A DNA stretch of 40,645 bases from Pseudomonadota bacterium (lineage in GTDB: Bacteria > Pseudomonadota > Gammaproteobacteria > Steroidobacterales > Woeseiaceae): assembly GCA_022563505.1 (NCBI GenBank), contig JADFNG010000013.1, forward strand, positions 1-40,645, given 5' to 3'. Shown here piece after piece: positions 33,768 through 40,645 of the stretch. The number at the start of each line of letters is the position of its first letter. Position 1 is the first letter of the stretch. The translations under genes and the position numbers were made by a program. Under the pieces are notes generated by a model. The model was not told where the DNA came from. It saw only the letters and a list, made by a program, of their open reading frames with translations, and did no database searches.

Positions 33768-34319
33768 TTACATCAATCCGGTTTGCAGCCTCGCTTCATC
33801 CGACATCATACTCTGGTTCCACGGCGGGTCGAATACGAGTTCGACGGTCACGTTTTCGATAGTGGGAATCACGGCGATTTTTTCCTGTGCATCCTGCACC
33901 AGAATTTCGCCCATGCCACAGCCGGGTGCTGTCAGGGTCATGTCCACACTGACCGAACGCTGTCCATTCGGTAACGGTGTTACTTCGCAACGATAAATCA
34001 GGCCGAGATCGACGATGTTGACCGGGATTTCCGGGTCGAAACAGGTCTTAAGCTGGCTCCAGATTACGTCTTCGATGTCCTTGTCGCTCGCATTGTCCGG
34101 AATTGCCGGTGGCGGAACCGGTTCCTTGCCGAGCGCATCGGCATCGGCCCCGGCTATGCGAAAAAGATTGCCTTCGATATAAATCGTAAAGCTGCCACCG
34201 AGCGATTGCGTGATAAAACCGGGTGTGCCTTCGCGAAGCGTCAGCGACTCGCCGCTGGGAATTATTGTGGCGGTCACATCACGTTCCAGTGTGATCGGTT
34301 CATTCGTGTGTCCGAACAT
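33768..34319 (-). CDS. sufT: SUF-associated protein SufT (DUF59 family)
   Basis: Fe-S cluster maturation accessory protein with a MIP18/PaaD-type DUF59 domain. The ATG at 34319 (MFGHTNEPITLERDV) is chosen: GGAG lies about 10 nt upstream within the end of sufU; 183 residues. The first about 95 residues are an extra domain (beta-rich, ATIIPSGESLTLREGTPGF) typical of long SufT proteins. The DUF59 part follows: TCFDPEIPVNIVDLGLIY, then MTLTAPGCGMGEILV with its reactive-site-like cysteine, and ELVFDPPWNQSMMSDEAR. It lies 8 nt after sufU. Confidence 0.92.
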   Translation of the reverse strand: MFGHTNEPITLERDVTATIIPSGESLTLREGTPGFITQSLGGSFTIYIEGNLFRIAGADADALGKEPVPPPAIPDNASDKDIEDVIWSQLKTCFDPEIPVNIVDLGLIYRCEVTPLPNGQRSVSVDMTLTAPGCGMGEILVQDAQEKIAVIPTIENVTVELVFDPPWNQSMMSDEARLQTGLM

Positions 34320-34327
34320 GTTTGAGA

Positions 34328-34816
34328 TTACTCCGTTGAAACTGCCTGGCTGTCCTGGTGAATCGCCGAATTCAATGCGTGCCAGGCGAGTGATGCGCAT
34401 TTGACGCGGGATGGAAACTCTTTGACGCCTTCAAGGGCTCTTATTTTTCCAAGATCAATTGCCGCTCTCTTGCCGTTATTCGCATCGACATCGCCGCGAA
34501 GACGGGAAACAACAACCGCGAAGAAATCCAGGGCATCCGAGGTGTTCATGCCGATGACGGTGTCTGTCAGCAAGGACGCGGATGCAACCGAAATTGCACA
34601 GCCAGACCCCTCAAAACACGCCGCATCAATCTGGCCATTTTCCAGAATACGGAAATACAACTTGAGCTTGTCGCCACACAGCGGGTTTATGCCTTCTGCC
34701 GAATGGGTTGCGTCTGTCAATTTCCCAAAGTGCCGCGGGCTGCGTGCATGATCCAGTATCAGTTCACGATAGAGCTCGCGGAGTTCGTCCGCCTTGCTTG
34801 TATCTTTGTCCTTCAC
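34328..34816 (-). CDS. sufU: SufU-type sulfur acceptor / scaffold-like protein
   Basis: IscU-fold protein that accepts sulfur from SufS. 162 residues from a GTG that overlaps the sufS stop (GTGA). Zinc/active-site residues C47, D49, C73 and C140 match the SufU pattern (C, D, C, C), and the family's characteristic insertion before the last cysteine is present (GDVDANNGKRAAIDLGKI, then LEGVKEFPSRVKC). This separates it from true IscU. SufU is best known as the zinc-dependent SufS activator in Bacillus; here it replaces SufE, which is not in the operon. Confidence 0.93.
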   Translation of the reverse strand: MKDKDTSKADELRELYRELILDHARSPRHFGKLTDATHSAEGINPLCGDKLKLYFRILENGQIDAACFEGSGCAISVASASLLTDTVIGMNTSDALDFFAVVVSRLRGDVDANNGKRAAIDLGKIRALEGVKEFPSRVKCASLAWHALNSAIHQDSQAVSTE

Positions 34817-36069
34817 GCGAAAATTTCCTTCGTTTTCGCCAGTGCTGCAATCAGTCGATCAATGTCATCTTCGTTGTTGTACAAAGCCAGTGATGCACGT
34901 GCCGTGCCGGGAATGCCATAGAAATCCATCACCGGCATGGCACAGTGATGCCCGGTACGAATGGCAACACCCTGATGATCGAGTATCGTGCCGATGTCAT
35001 GCGGATGTATGTCACCCAGCAGAAAGGACTGTACGCTGGCCTTGTTGTCGGCGGTGCCGATGAGTCGTATGTCGTCGATGCCTTCCAGGCTCCTGGTCAG
35101 GTAGGCGAGCAGGCGATTTTCGTGTGCTGCGATCTCGTCGAGGCCCACCGAATTGAGATAGTGGATGGCCGCGCCCAACCCGATCGCGCCGGAAATGTTC
35201 GGTGTACCCGCCTCGAACTTGTACGGCAATTCGTTGTAGGTTGTGCCATCAAAACGCACTTCAAGAATCATGTCGCCACCGCCCTGATACGGGGGCATGG
35301 TTTCCAGCAGTGCTTCCTTCGCATACAGGATGCCAATGCCGGTGGGGGCAAACATCTTGTGGCCGGAAAACGCATAGAAGTCGGCATCCAGTGTTCGTAC
35401 GTCGATGGACAGGTGGGGTACCGCCTGGGCACCGTCGACGAGTACCGGTATGTCCCGGTGATGTGCAGCCTGAATGATTTCCTCCAGTGGAAGAATCGAA
35501 CCGAGTGCATTGGATACATGTGCAACCGCGACAATGCGGACACGATCATCCATCAGCTCAATCAATTGCCGGGTATCGACTTGTCCCGTTTGCTCGATTG
35601 GCGCCACCACCAGTTCCGCGCCCGTTTGTTTGCACAGCATTTGCCAGGGAACAATGTTCGAGTGATGTTCCAGGTGGGTGATCAGTATCTTGTCACCGGC
35701 GTCGAGCTTCGGCCGACAATAGCTTTGTGCAACGAGATTGATCGCCTCGGTCGTGCCGCGCGTGAAGACGATCTCCGTGCGACTGCCGGCACCGATAAAT
35801 TCCTGCACCGCGTCGCGGGCTCCCTCATACAGATCGGTCGCGCGATGGCTCAGAGTGTGTACGCCCCTGTGCACGTTGGCATGATCGTGTCGCTGATAGT
35901 CGGCAACGGCATCGATAACGACATTCGGTGCCTGGGAGGATGCTGCGCTGTCAAGATAGACGAGCGGTTCACCGTTGATCTCTTGCGCAAGGCCCGGAAA
36001 ATCGGCGCGGCACGCTGCGATCGGACGAGGCTCAGCGGTGAGGATCGATACTTTTGCCGAATGGGTCAT
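34813..36069 (-). CDS. sufS: Cysteine desulfurase SufS (group II)
   Basis: PLP enzyme that releases sulfur from cysteine as a persulfide. 418 residues: VYLDSAASSQAP near 37-48, LITHLEHHSNIVPW at 128-142, PLP lysine K238 in FSGHKMFAPTG, and the catalytic C376 in RTGHHCAMP. A pattern of the group II (SufS/CsdA) enzymes is seen, with a short rigid Cys loop that needs a partner (here SufU) for turnover. ATGA overlap with sufD upstream and GTGA overlap with sufU downstream show tight coupling. Confidence 0.97.
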   Translation of the reverse strand: MTHSAKVSILTAEPRPIAACRADFPGLAQEINGEPLVYLDSAASSQAPNVVIDAVADYQRHDHANVHRGVHTLSHRATDLYEGARDAVQEFIGAGSRTEIVFTRGTTEAINLVAQSYCRPKLDAGDKILITHLEHHSNIVPWQMLCKQTGAELVVAPIEQTGQVDTRQLIELMDDRVRIVAVAHVSNALGSILPLEEIIQAAHHRDIPVLVDGAQAVPHLSIDVRTLDADFYAFSGHKMFAPTGIGILYAKEALLETMPPYQGGGDMILEVRFDGTTYNELPYKFEAGTPNISGAIGLGAAIHYLNSVGLDEIAAHENRLLAYLTRSLEGIDDIRLIGTADNKASVQSFLLGDIHPHDIGTILDHQGVAIRTGHHCAMPVMDFYGIPGTARASLALYNNEDDIDRLIAALAKTKEIFA

Positions 36070-37352
36070 TGACCACTGTCCCCGGTCAAGTGGTCGAGTT
36101 TGCGATCGATCATCTGATGCGCGTATTTTTTGACGTTCTCAAGCGGCAGTTTTCTCAATATGTGGCCGGCAAAAGCGCGCGTCAGCAGAATCTTCGCCTG
36201 TTCAAGCGTCAAGCCTCTCGATTGCAGATAGAAAAGCGCAGTCTTGTCCAGCTGGCCGACGGTTGTTCCGTGGGAGCACTTCACGTCGTCCGCATAAATT
36301 ACAAGTTCAGGTTTGGTATCGATTTCCGCGGTGTCGGTGAGCAATAGATTATGATTGGACTGCTCTGCGTCGGTGCCGTCCGCACCCTCGCGCACCAGCG
36401 CTTTGCCGTTAAACACACAACGCGCGCGGCCACCGACGATGCCGCGGTAATTTTGCCTGCTGGTGGCCGGGCCGACACGATGATCAATGAGTATGTGATT
36501 GTCGATATGTTGTTTGCCGTCGGCCAGATATATGCCGGAAATATTGGCTGTGGCGTGTGCGCCGTCAATGGTGGCCACGACGTCGTTGCGAATCAGTTTT
36601 CCGCCGACATCGATCGACGTGTAATTCAGTGTTGCTCCTTCCCGCAATAGCGCCTGGAGTCGTCCGATTTGCAGGTGCCCGGCACCGCGCTCCTGAAGGC
36701 GCACATAATCGGCGCTGGCCCCTGTGCCTAATTCAATTTGTATGACTGAGTTGGCAAAGTGCGCGTTGTTGCCGCTGGAGCGGTGCAGTTCCACAAACGC
36801 AGCGCTGGCATTCCGCCCCAGATCAATGATGAAACGAGTCTGGCTGAGCCCGGCGGCCGTCTCTGCATCGTCGAGCAGCAAGAAGCCGATGGGTTTTTCG
36901 ACCTTTGCATTGTCCGCGATACGGATGAGCAGGCCGTCGCTCAGCAACGATGCGTTGAAGCTTGAGAGTGGATCGTCGATGTGCACCTCAACCGAATTCA
37001 CACTGGCAGATAAGGGCGTGATGGAGACTCCTGCCTCTTGCAGCGCAGAAAGCGTTTCTGGAATGACGGTGCCGTTGCTCACCACGATCCAGTGCGCATC
37101 GATTTCCGCCGTCAATTGGCCGATGTCCACGCTGCCCGGTGCAGCCGGGGGAGACGGCTCGCTCAAACACGAGTTACTCAGTTCTGCCGCCGCAGCCAGA
37201 TTGGTGTAGCGCCAATCCTCGTGTCGAAGGGAAGGAAAGCCGGTCTTGCCAAAGTTGCTCAGCGCCTTTTTGCGCAGGGCGGTCAATCCATCTTCAGCCA
37301 GGCGGCCGACCGCGGCCTCGAGAAGGTTCTGGTCTACAGCAACCGCACTCAT
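36066..37352 (-). CDS. sufD: SUF scaffold subunit SufD
   Basis: Paralogue of SufB in the SufBC2D scaffold. 428 residues: a helical N-terminus (about 1-75, with [15 protein letters not shown]), a right-handed beta-helix core, and the SufB/D C-terminal motif [20 protein letters not shown] (about 350-370) whose histidine is implicated in cluster building in E. coli SufD. It ends with [19 protein letters not shown]. Overlaps sufC and sufS by 4 nt each (ATGA). Confidence 0.95.
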   Translation of the reverse strand: MSAVAVDQNLLEAAVGRLAEDGLTALRKKALSNFGKTGFPSLRHEDWRYTNLAAAAELSNSCLSEPSPPAAPGSVDIGQLTAEIDAHWIVVSNGTVIPETLSALQEAGVSITPLSASVNSVEVHIDDPLSSFNASLLSDGLLIRIADNAKVEKPIGFLLLDDAETAAGLSQTRFIIDLGRNASAAFVELHRSSGNNAHFANSVIQIELGTGASADYVRLQERGAGHLQIGRLQALLREGATLNYTSIDVGGKLIRNDVVATIDGAHATANISGIYLADGKQHIDNHILIDHRVGPATSRQNYRGIVGGRARCVFNGKALVREGADGTDAEQSNHNLLLTDTAEIDTKPELVIYADDVKCSHGTTVGQLDKTALFYLQSRGLTLEQAKILLTRAFAGHILRKLPLENVKKYAHQMIDRKLDHLTGDSGQ

Positions 37353-38101
37353 GCGCTGGCAGCCTCCTGAACCCAGTCGTAGCCGCGTTCTTCCAGTTCC
37401 AGCGCGAGCGATTTATCACCCGAGCGGACAATGCGTCCCTTCGACAACACGTGCACATAATCCGGCTCGACGTAATCCAGCAAGCGTTGATAATGGGTGA
37501 CCAGCACGATGGATCGTTGCGGGTCACGGAGTGCGTTGATGCCTTTCGCCACGGCTTTCAAGGCGTCGATATCCAGTCCGGAGTCGGTTTCATCAAGGAT
37601 GGCGAGCCGCGGTTCAAGCATCGCCATCTGCAATATTTCGTTGCGCTTTTTTTCGCCGCCGGAGAATCCTTCGTTGACGCCGCGATTCAGAAAACTGGGA
37701 TCCATTTCCAGCAACTTCATTTTTTCGCGCGCGAGCTGCAGGAATTCGAACGCATCGATTTCACTTTCTCCCTGATGCTTTCGCCTGGCATTGACCGCTG
37801 CCTTGAGCAGGTAGGCATTATTCACACCGGGAATTTCGACCGGGTACTGGAAGCCGAGGAAAACGCCCTTGCGGGCCCGTTCCTCCGGTGCCAGGTCCAG
37901 CAGATTTTGTCCCTCGAAGTGGACCGATCCTGCGGTCACTTTATAGTCTTCGTGACCCGCGATCACCAGCGCCAACGTACTCTTGCCGGACCCGTTCGGT
38001 CCCATGATGGCATGGACTTCGCCGGTGCCAATACTTAACGAGAGCCCGCGTAAAATTTGCGTATCGCCAATCGATACTTCCAGATTCTTGATTTCCAGCA
38101 T
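37349..38101 (-). CDS. sufC: SUF ATPase SufC
   Basis: ABC-type ATPase of the SufBC2D complex. The ATG at 38101 ([13 protein letters not shown]) gives the family's usual start and has AGGA 11 nt upstream; a GTG three codons earlier has the same AGGA only 2 nt away. 250 residues: Walker [10 protein letters not shown] (K40), Q-loop GFQYP, signature [12 protein letters not shown], Walker [13 protein letters not shown] and the H-loop THYQRLL. A small hairpin sits in the 50-nt gap after sufB (38141-38162). Confidence 0.96.
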   Translation of the reverse strand: MLEIKNLEVSIGDTQILRGLSLSIGTGEVHAIMGPNGSGKSTLALVIAGHEDYKVTAGSVHFEGQNLLDLAPEERARKGVFLGFQYPVEIPGVNNAYLLKAAVNARRKHQGESEIDAFEFLQLAREKMKLLEMDPSFLNRGVNEGFSGGEKKRNEILQMAMLEPRLAILDETDSGLDIDALKAVAKGINALRDPQRSIVLVTHYQRLLDYVEPDYVHVLSKGRIVRSGDKSLALELEERGYDWVQEAASA

Positions 38102-38140
38102 TGTGCTCACAGTCCTGTTTCTTTACCTCTGTTTTATTAA

Positions 38141-38162
38141 CCGTCGATTTATTAGCCGACGG
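38141..38162 (-). repeat. Hairpin at the sufB-sufC junction
   Basis: On the minus strand CCGTCG (38162-38157) pairs with CGACGG (38146-38141), with the TAATAA of the sufB stop in the 10-nt loop, followed by TTAATAAAAC. No proper T-tract. It could be an mRNA processing or attenuation point; it may also be chance. Confidence 0.35.
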
Positions 38163-39600
38163 CGCCTTCAAGGCTCACGTTGAGCAATGCTTGCGCTTCA
38201 ACGGCGAACTCCATCGGCAGTTCCTTGAATACTTCTTTGCAGAAACCGTTCACGATCATGTTGACGGCGTCTTCTTCAGCAATGCCGCGCTGGCGACAGT
38301 AGAACAGCTGGTCCGCGGAAATCTTGGACGTCGTTGCCTCGTGCTCGACCTGGGCGGTCGGATTTCTCACCTCGATATAGGGAAACGTATGCGCGCCGCA
38401 TTGCTTGCCGATCAGTAATGAATCGCATTGGGTGTGATTACGGGCATTGGTCGCCTGCGGCATGATACGCACCAGGCCCCGGTAGGAGTTCTGGGCTTTG
38501 CCCGCCGAGATTCCCTTGGAGACGATCGTGCTGCGCGTGTTCTTGCCGATATGGATCATTTTCGTGCCGGTATCGGCTTGTTGCATATTGTTGGTTACTG
38601 CGACCGAATAAAATTCGCCGACGGAGTTGTCGCCCCGCAATATGCAGCTGGGGTATTTCCACGTGATCGCGGAACCGGTTTCCACCTGGGTCCACGAAAT
38701 CTTCGAGTTGTCACCACGGCAATCGCCGCGTTTGGTGACGAAGTTGAAAATACCGCCTTTGCCATTTTCATCCCCGGGGTACCAGTTCTGCACTGTGGAG
38801 TACTTTATTTCCGCATCTTTCAACGCGATGAGCTCGACGACTGCGGCATGCAGCTGGTTTTCATCGCGCATTGGCGCTGTGCAGCCTTCCAGATAGCTGA
38901 CGTAACTGCCTTCCTCGGCAATGATCAAGGTACGCTCGAACTGCCCGGTATTCGCCGCATTGATGCGAAAATAGGTCGAGAGTTCCATCGGGCAGCGCAC
39001 GCCTTTGGGAATGTAGACGAACGATCCGTCGCTGAACACGGCCGAGTTCAGCGACGCGAAAAAATTATCCCGGTAGGGGACGACGCTGCCCAGATACTTT
39101 TTGATCAGTTCGGGGTGTTCGATGACGGCTTCCGAAAACGGACAGAAAATAACACCGGCCTCGGCGAGCTTTCCCTTGAAGGTGGTTGCCACCGAGACAC
39201 TGTCGAAGACGGCATCGACGGCGACGCCCGCGAGCTTGGCACGTTCGTGCAAGGGAATGCCCAGCTTTTCGTAGGTCTCAAGAAGTTTTGGATCCACCTC
39301 ATCCAGACTCTTCGGCCGGTCAGCATCCGACTTGGGCGCGGAAAAATAGGAGATTGACTGGTAGTCGATCGGCGTGTAACTGACATGTGACCAGACAGGT
39401 TCCTTCTGTGTGAGCCAGTAGCGGTACGCTTTGAGACGCCATTCCAGCATGAACTCCGGTTCGTTCTTGCGCCCGGAAATGGCGCGAATGACGTCCTCGT
39501 CAAGGCCGGGCGGCAGGCTGTCCGTCTCGATATCCGTGACGAAGCCGTGTTCATAGCGGCGGTTGACGAGCAGGTCAATATCGTTTGCTTCAGTAGACAT
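38152..39600 (-). CDS. sufB: SUF scaffold subunit SufB
   Basis: Core Fe-S scaffold protein, where the nascent cluster is built. 482 residues (E. coli 495): [20 protein letters not shown] at the N-terminus, [11 protein letters not shown], a beta-helix core ([40 protein letters not shown]), and the C-terminal [15 protein letters not shown] with the cysteine equivalent to the cluster-assembly C405 of E. coli. The ATG follows the regulator's TAA directly (TAAATG), so the two are co-transcribed. Confidence 0.97.
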   Translation of the reverse strand: MSTEANDIDLLVNRRYEHGFVTDIETDSLPPGLDEDVIRAISGRKNEPEFMLEWRLKAYRYWLTQKEPVWSHVSYTPIDYQSISYFSAPKSDADRPKSLDEVDPKLLETYEKLGIPLHERAKLAGVAVDAVFDSVSVATTFKGKLAEAGVIFCPFSEAVIEHPELIKKYLGSVVPYRDNFFASLNSAVFSDGSFVYIPKGVRCPMELSTYFRINAANTGQFERTLIIAEEGSYVSYLEGCTAPMRDENQLHAAVVELIALKDAEIKYSTVQNWYPGDENGKGGIFNFVTKRGDCRGDNSKISWTQVETGSAITWKYPSCILRGDNSVGEFYSVAVTNNMQQADTGTKMIHIGKNTRSTIVSKGISAGKAQNSYRGLVRIMPQATNARNHTQCDSLLIGKQCGAHTFPYIEVRNPTAQVEHEATTSKISADQLFYCRQRGIAEEDAVNMIVNGFCKEVFKELPMEFAVEAQALLNVSLEGAVG

Positions 39601-40065
39601 TTAAGGCGCCTTCTTTGCTGTGATGATCGGCATCCCGGCAAACGTAAACGTCGGAATGCGGCTGTTACTTCGTTGCAGGTCGAGCAGCGAAATGTCTGCC
39701 AGTGCCCTGCGGATGGCAATGTTAATGCGTTGCCAGGCGCTGCCGACATGGCAATGTGCTTCGAAATCGCAATGCCGATCGCTTGCGCTGCAGTCGGTAA
39801 TCGACACCGGCCCTTCCAGCGCACTGATGACATCGGCGGCGCTGATATCCCGGGGACTGCGGGCGAGGCGGTAACCGCCGTGGGACCCGCGGGTCGAGGT
39901 CACCAGGCCGGCCTTGCCGAGCGTCTTGAAGATCTTGCTGACGGTGGGGACGCCCAGACCGGTCGCCGCCGCAACGTCGGCGGCGCTGGCGATACTGTCT
40001 TGATGGCTGGCAAGATGAGCCAGCACCACGGTTCCATAGTCCGTCAATCGACTCATACGCAACAC
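39601..40065 (-). CDS. Rrf2-family SUF operon regulator (IscR-like)
   Basis: Winged-helix repressor expected to sense Fe-S status and control the SUF operon, as in the gammaproteobacterial SUF regulators related to IscR. 154 residues: HTH MSRLTDYGTVVLAHLASH with VAAATGLGVPTVSKIFKTLG, wing GSHGGYRLARSP, and three cluster-ligand cysteines C92, C99 and C105 (CSASDRHCDFEAHC). The GTG start at 40065 is supported by GGGAG 7 nt upstream; an ATG three codons in is too far from it. First gene of regulator-sufBCDSUT-sixA, with an operator palindrome 27 nt upstream. Confidence 0.93.
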   Translation of the reverse strand: MLRMSRLTDYGTVVLAHLASHQDSIASAADVAAATGLGVPTVSKIFKTLGKAGLVTSTRGSHGGYRLARSPRDISAADVISALEGPVSITDCSASDRHCDFEAHCHVGSAWQRINIAIRRALADISLLDLQRSNSRIPTFTFAGMPIITAKKAP

Positions 40066-40091
40066 GTCGCATCTCCCTGTTTTGTGGAAAG

Positions 40092-40131
40092 AGGACTATT
40101 TTAGTCCTATTTGAACTGCGGGACCAGTCAA
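40092..40131 (-). promoter_or_regulatory. SUF operon promoter with Rrf2/IscR-type operator palindrome
   Basis: AGGACTA-AAA-TAGTCCT on the minus strand (40108-40092) is a perfect 7-3-7 palindrome. It shares the GACTAnnnTAGTC core with the type 1 IscR site. A -35 TTGACT (40131-40126) lies upstream, with a weak TAGGAC (40109-40104) at 16 nt, so the palindrome covers the -10/+1 region, as expected for a repressor site. Autoregulation by the first gene is inferred. Confidence 0.7.
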
Positions 40132-40151
40132 ATGGGGAAAATAATGCCCTG

Positions 40152-40168
40152 CAGCGCGGGACGCGCTG
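40152..40168. repeat. Hairpin between the SUF operator and the aldolase gene
   Basis: CAGCGCG-GGA-CGCGCTG, a 7-bp perfect stem with a 3-nt loop and no T-tract, in the divergent region between the SUF operon and the aldolase gene. Function unknown. Confidence 0.4.
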
Positions 40169-40294
40169 ATTTCGTAGCCCAAGTTGCCCTGATTTTTTGT
40201 TATCCTAGCCCGTCCTTGATAAAGACCGTCGCCATGCATAAATCATCGCTCATGCTGTTGTCGGCACTAACAAAAGAAAGGCGGAGAAAATTTC

Positions 40295-40645
40295 ATGAAT
40301 ATCAATGAGTTGAACGCTGTTTCTAAGAATATGGTTGGGAACGGAAAAGGCATCCTGGCCGCCGACGAGAGTACCCCGACCATCAGCAAACGATTCGCGA
40401 CGATCGACGCCGAGTCGACCGAAGAGAATCGCCGGCGCTACCGCGAGATGCTTTTTACGACACCCGGTGCTGCCGACCACATCGGTGGCGTTATTCTATT
40501 CGATGAGACCATACGGCAAAGCACCACTGACGGCGTTGCGTTTCCGAAGTACCTGAACGATCTTGGCATGATCGCCGGTATCAAGGTCGATACGGGCTCA
40601 AAACCGCTGGCCGGCTTTCCGGGCGAGACCGTGACCGAGGGACTC
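40295..40645 (+). CDS. Class I fructose-bisphosphate aldolase, N-terminal part (runs off window)
   Basis: Schiff-base aldolase of glycolysis and gluconeogenesis that splits fructose 1,6-bisphosphate. The ATG at 40295 has GGAG 8 nt upstream; 117 codons are visible with no stop before the edge. The text GKGILAADESTPTISKRF, STEENRRRYREMLFTT, IGGVILFDETIRQ and GIKVDTGSKPLAGFPGETVT aligns with the animal/plant-type class I family, not with class II or the DhnA (FbaB) type. The catalytic lysine lies beyond the window. A possible extended -10 (TGTTATCCT, about 40198-40206) sits in the upstream gap. Confidence 0.92.
   Translation, partial: MNINELNAVSKNMVGNGKGILAADESTPTISKRFATIDAESTEENRRRYREMLFTTPGAADHIGGVILFDETIRQSTTDGVAFPKYLNDLGMIAGIKVDTGSKPLAGFPGETVTEGL

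Noticed and set aside
34945-36072. 375-codon plus-strand frame opposite sufS
   Set aside because: Antisense shadow; sufS has the PLP lysine and catalytic Cys in the right spacing and is coupled to its neighbours.
38428-39357. 309-codon plus-strand frame opposite sufB
   Set aside because: Antisense shadow of a highly conserved gene; no signal, domain or RBS.

Overview
The window looks like chromosomal core DNA from an uncultured or little-studied gammaproteobacterium. Gene order matches conserved gammaproteobacterial blocks: rnr-rlmB-rpsF-rpsR-rplI-dnaB-alr-radA, yfjD/ypjD divergent from ffh-rpsP-rimM-trmD-rplS, and an Rrf2-sufBCDS-sufU-sufT operon of the kind found in Xanthomonadales- and Woeseiales-like lineages. 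The placement is inferred from synteny and protein features; no search was run.

Layout. (1) 1-553: the 3' end of a TPR protein and a tRNA-Leu(CAG) gene with its own promoter and terminator. (2) 596-8796, + strand: RNA processing and modification (rnr, rlmB), ribosomal proteins (rpsF with a long repeat-encoded acidic tail, rpsR, rplI), a DUF2232 membrane protein, the replicative helicase and alanine racemase. (3) 8823-12696, - strand: a eukaryote-like phospho-signalling cassette (double-FHA protein, PP2C phosphatase, CHASE2 Ser/Thr kinase) lying between alr and radA. (4) 12956-20396: radA, the yfjD/ypjD membrane pair interrupted by a 76-bp near-perfect palindrome, then ffh and the rpsP-rimM-trmD-rplS translation cluster closed by an intrinsic terminator. 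(5) 20401-25310: a TPR-associated TRAP transporter (TatT-type lipoprotein, substrate-binding protein, small and large permease) followed by a secreted PQQ-type sugar dehydrogenase. (6) 25396-33240: SppA protease IV, threonine catabolism (tdh, kbl), an Hsp15-like S4 protein and a short bifunctional PutA. (7) 33262-40108, - strand: the SUF iron-sulfur assembly operon led by an Rrf2 regulator, with a perfect operator palindrome in front and a SixA phosphatase at the end. (8) 40295-40645: the start of a class I fructose-bisphosphate aldolase.

The most distinctive points are: the TRAP system, whose binding protein has Trp where carboxylate-binding TRAP proteins have Arg; the palindrome at 15643-15718 and the REP-like hairpin at 3582-3638; the 7 x 15 bp repeat in rpsF; the kinase/phosphatase/FHA cassette; and the Rrf2 operator. 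Non-ATG starts are frequent (about 13 of the roughly 40 genes), several of them decided by well-placed Shine-Dalgarno sequences.

No CRISPR array, prophage, transposase gene or insertion sequence with an ORF was seen. No stretch longer than about 300 bases lacks a gene; the longest gaps (3574-3845, 16536-16802, 40109-40294) are covered below where they hold something recognisable.
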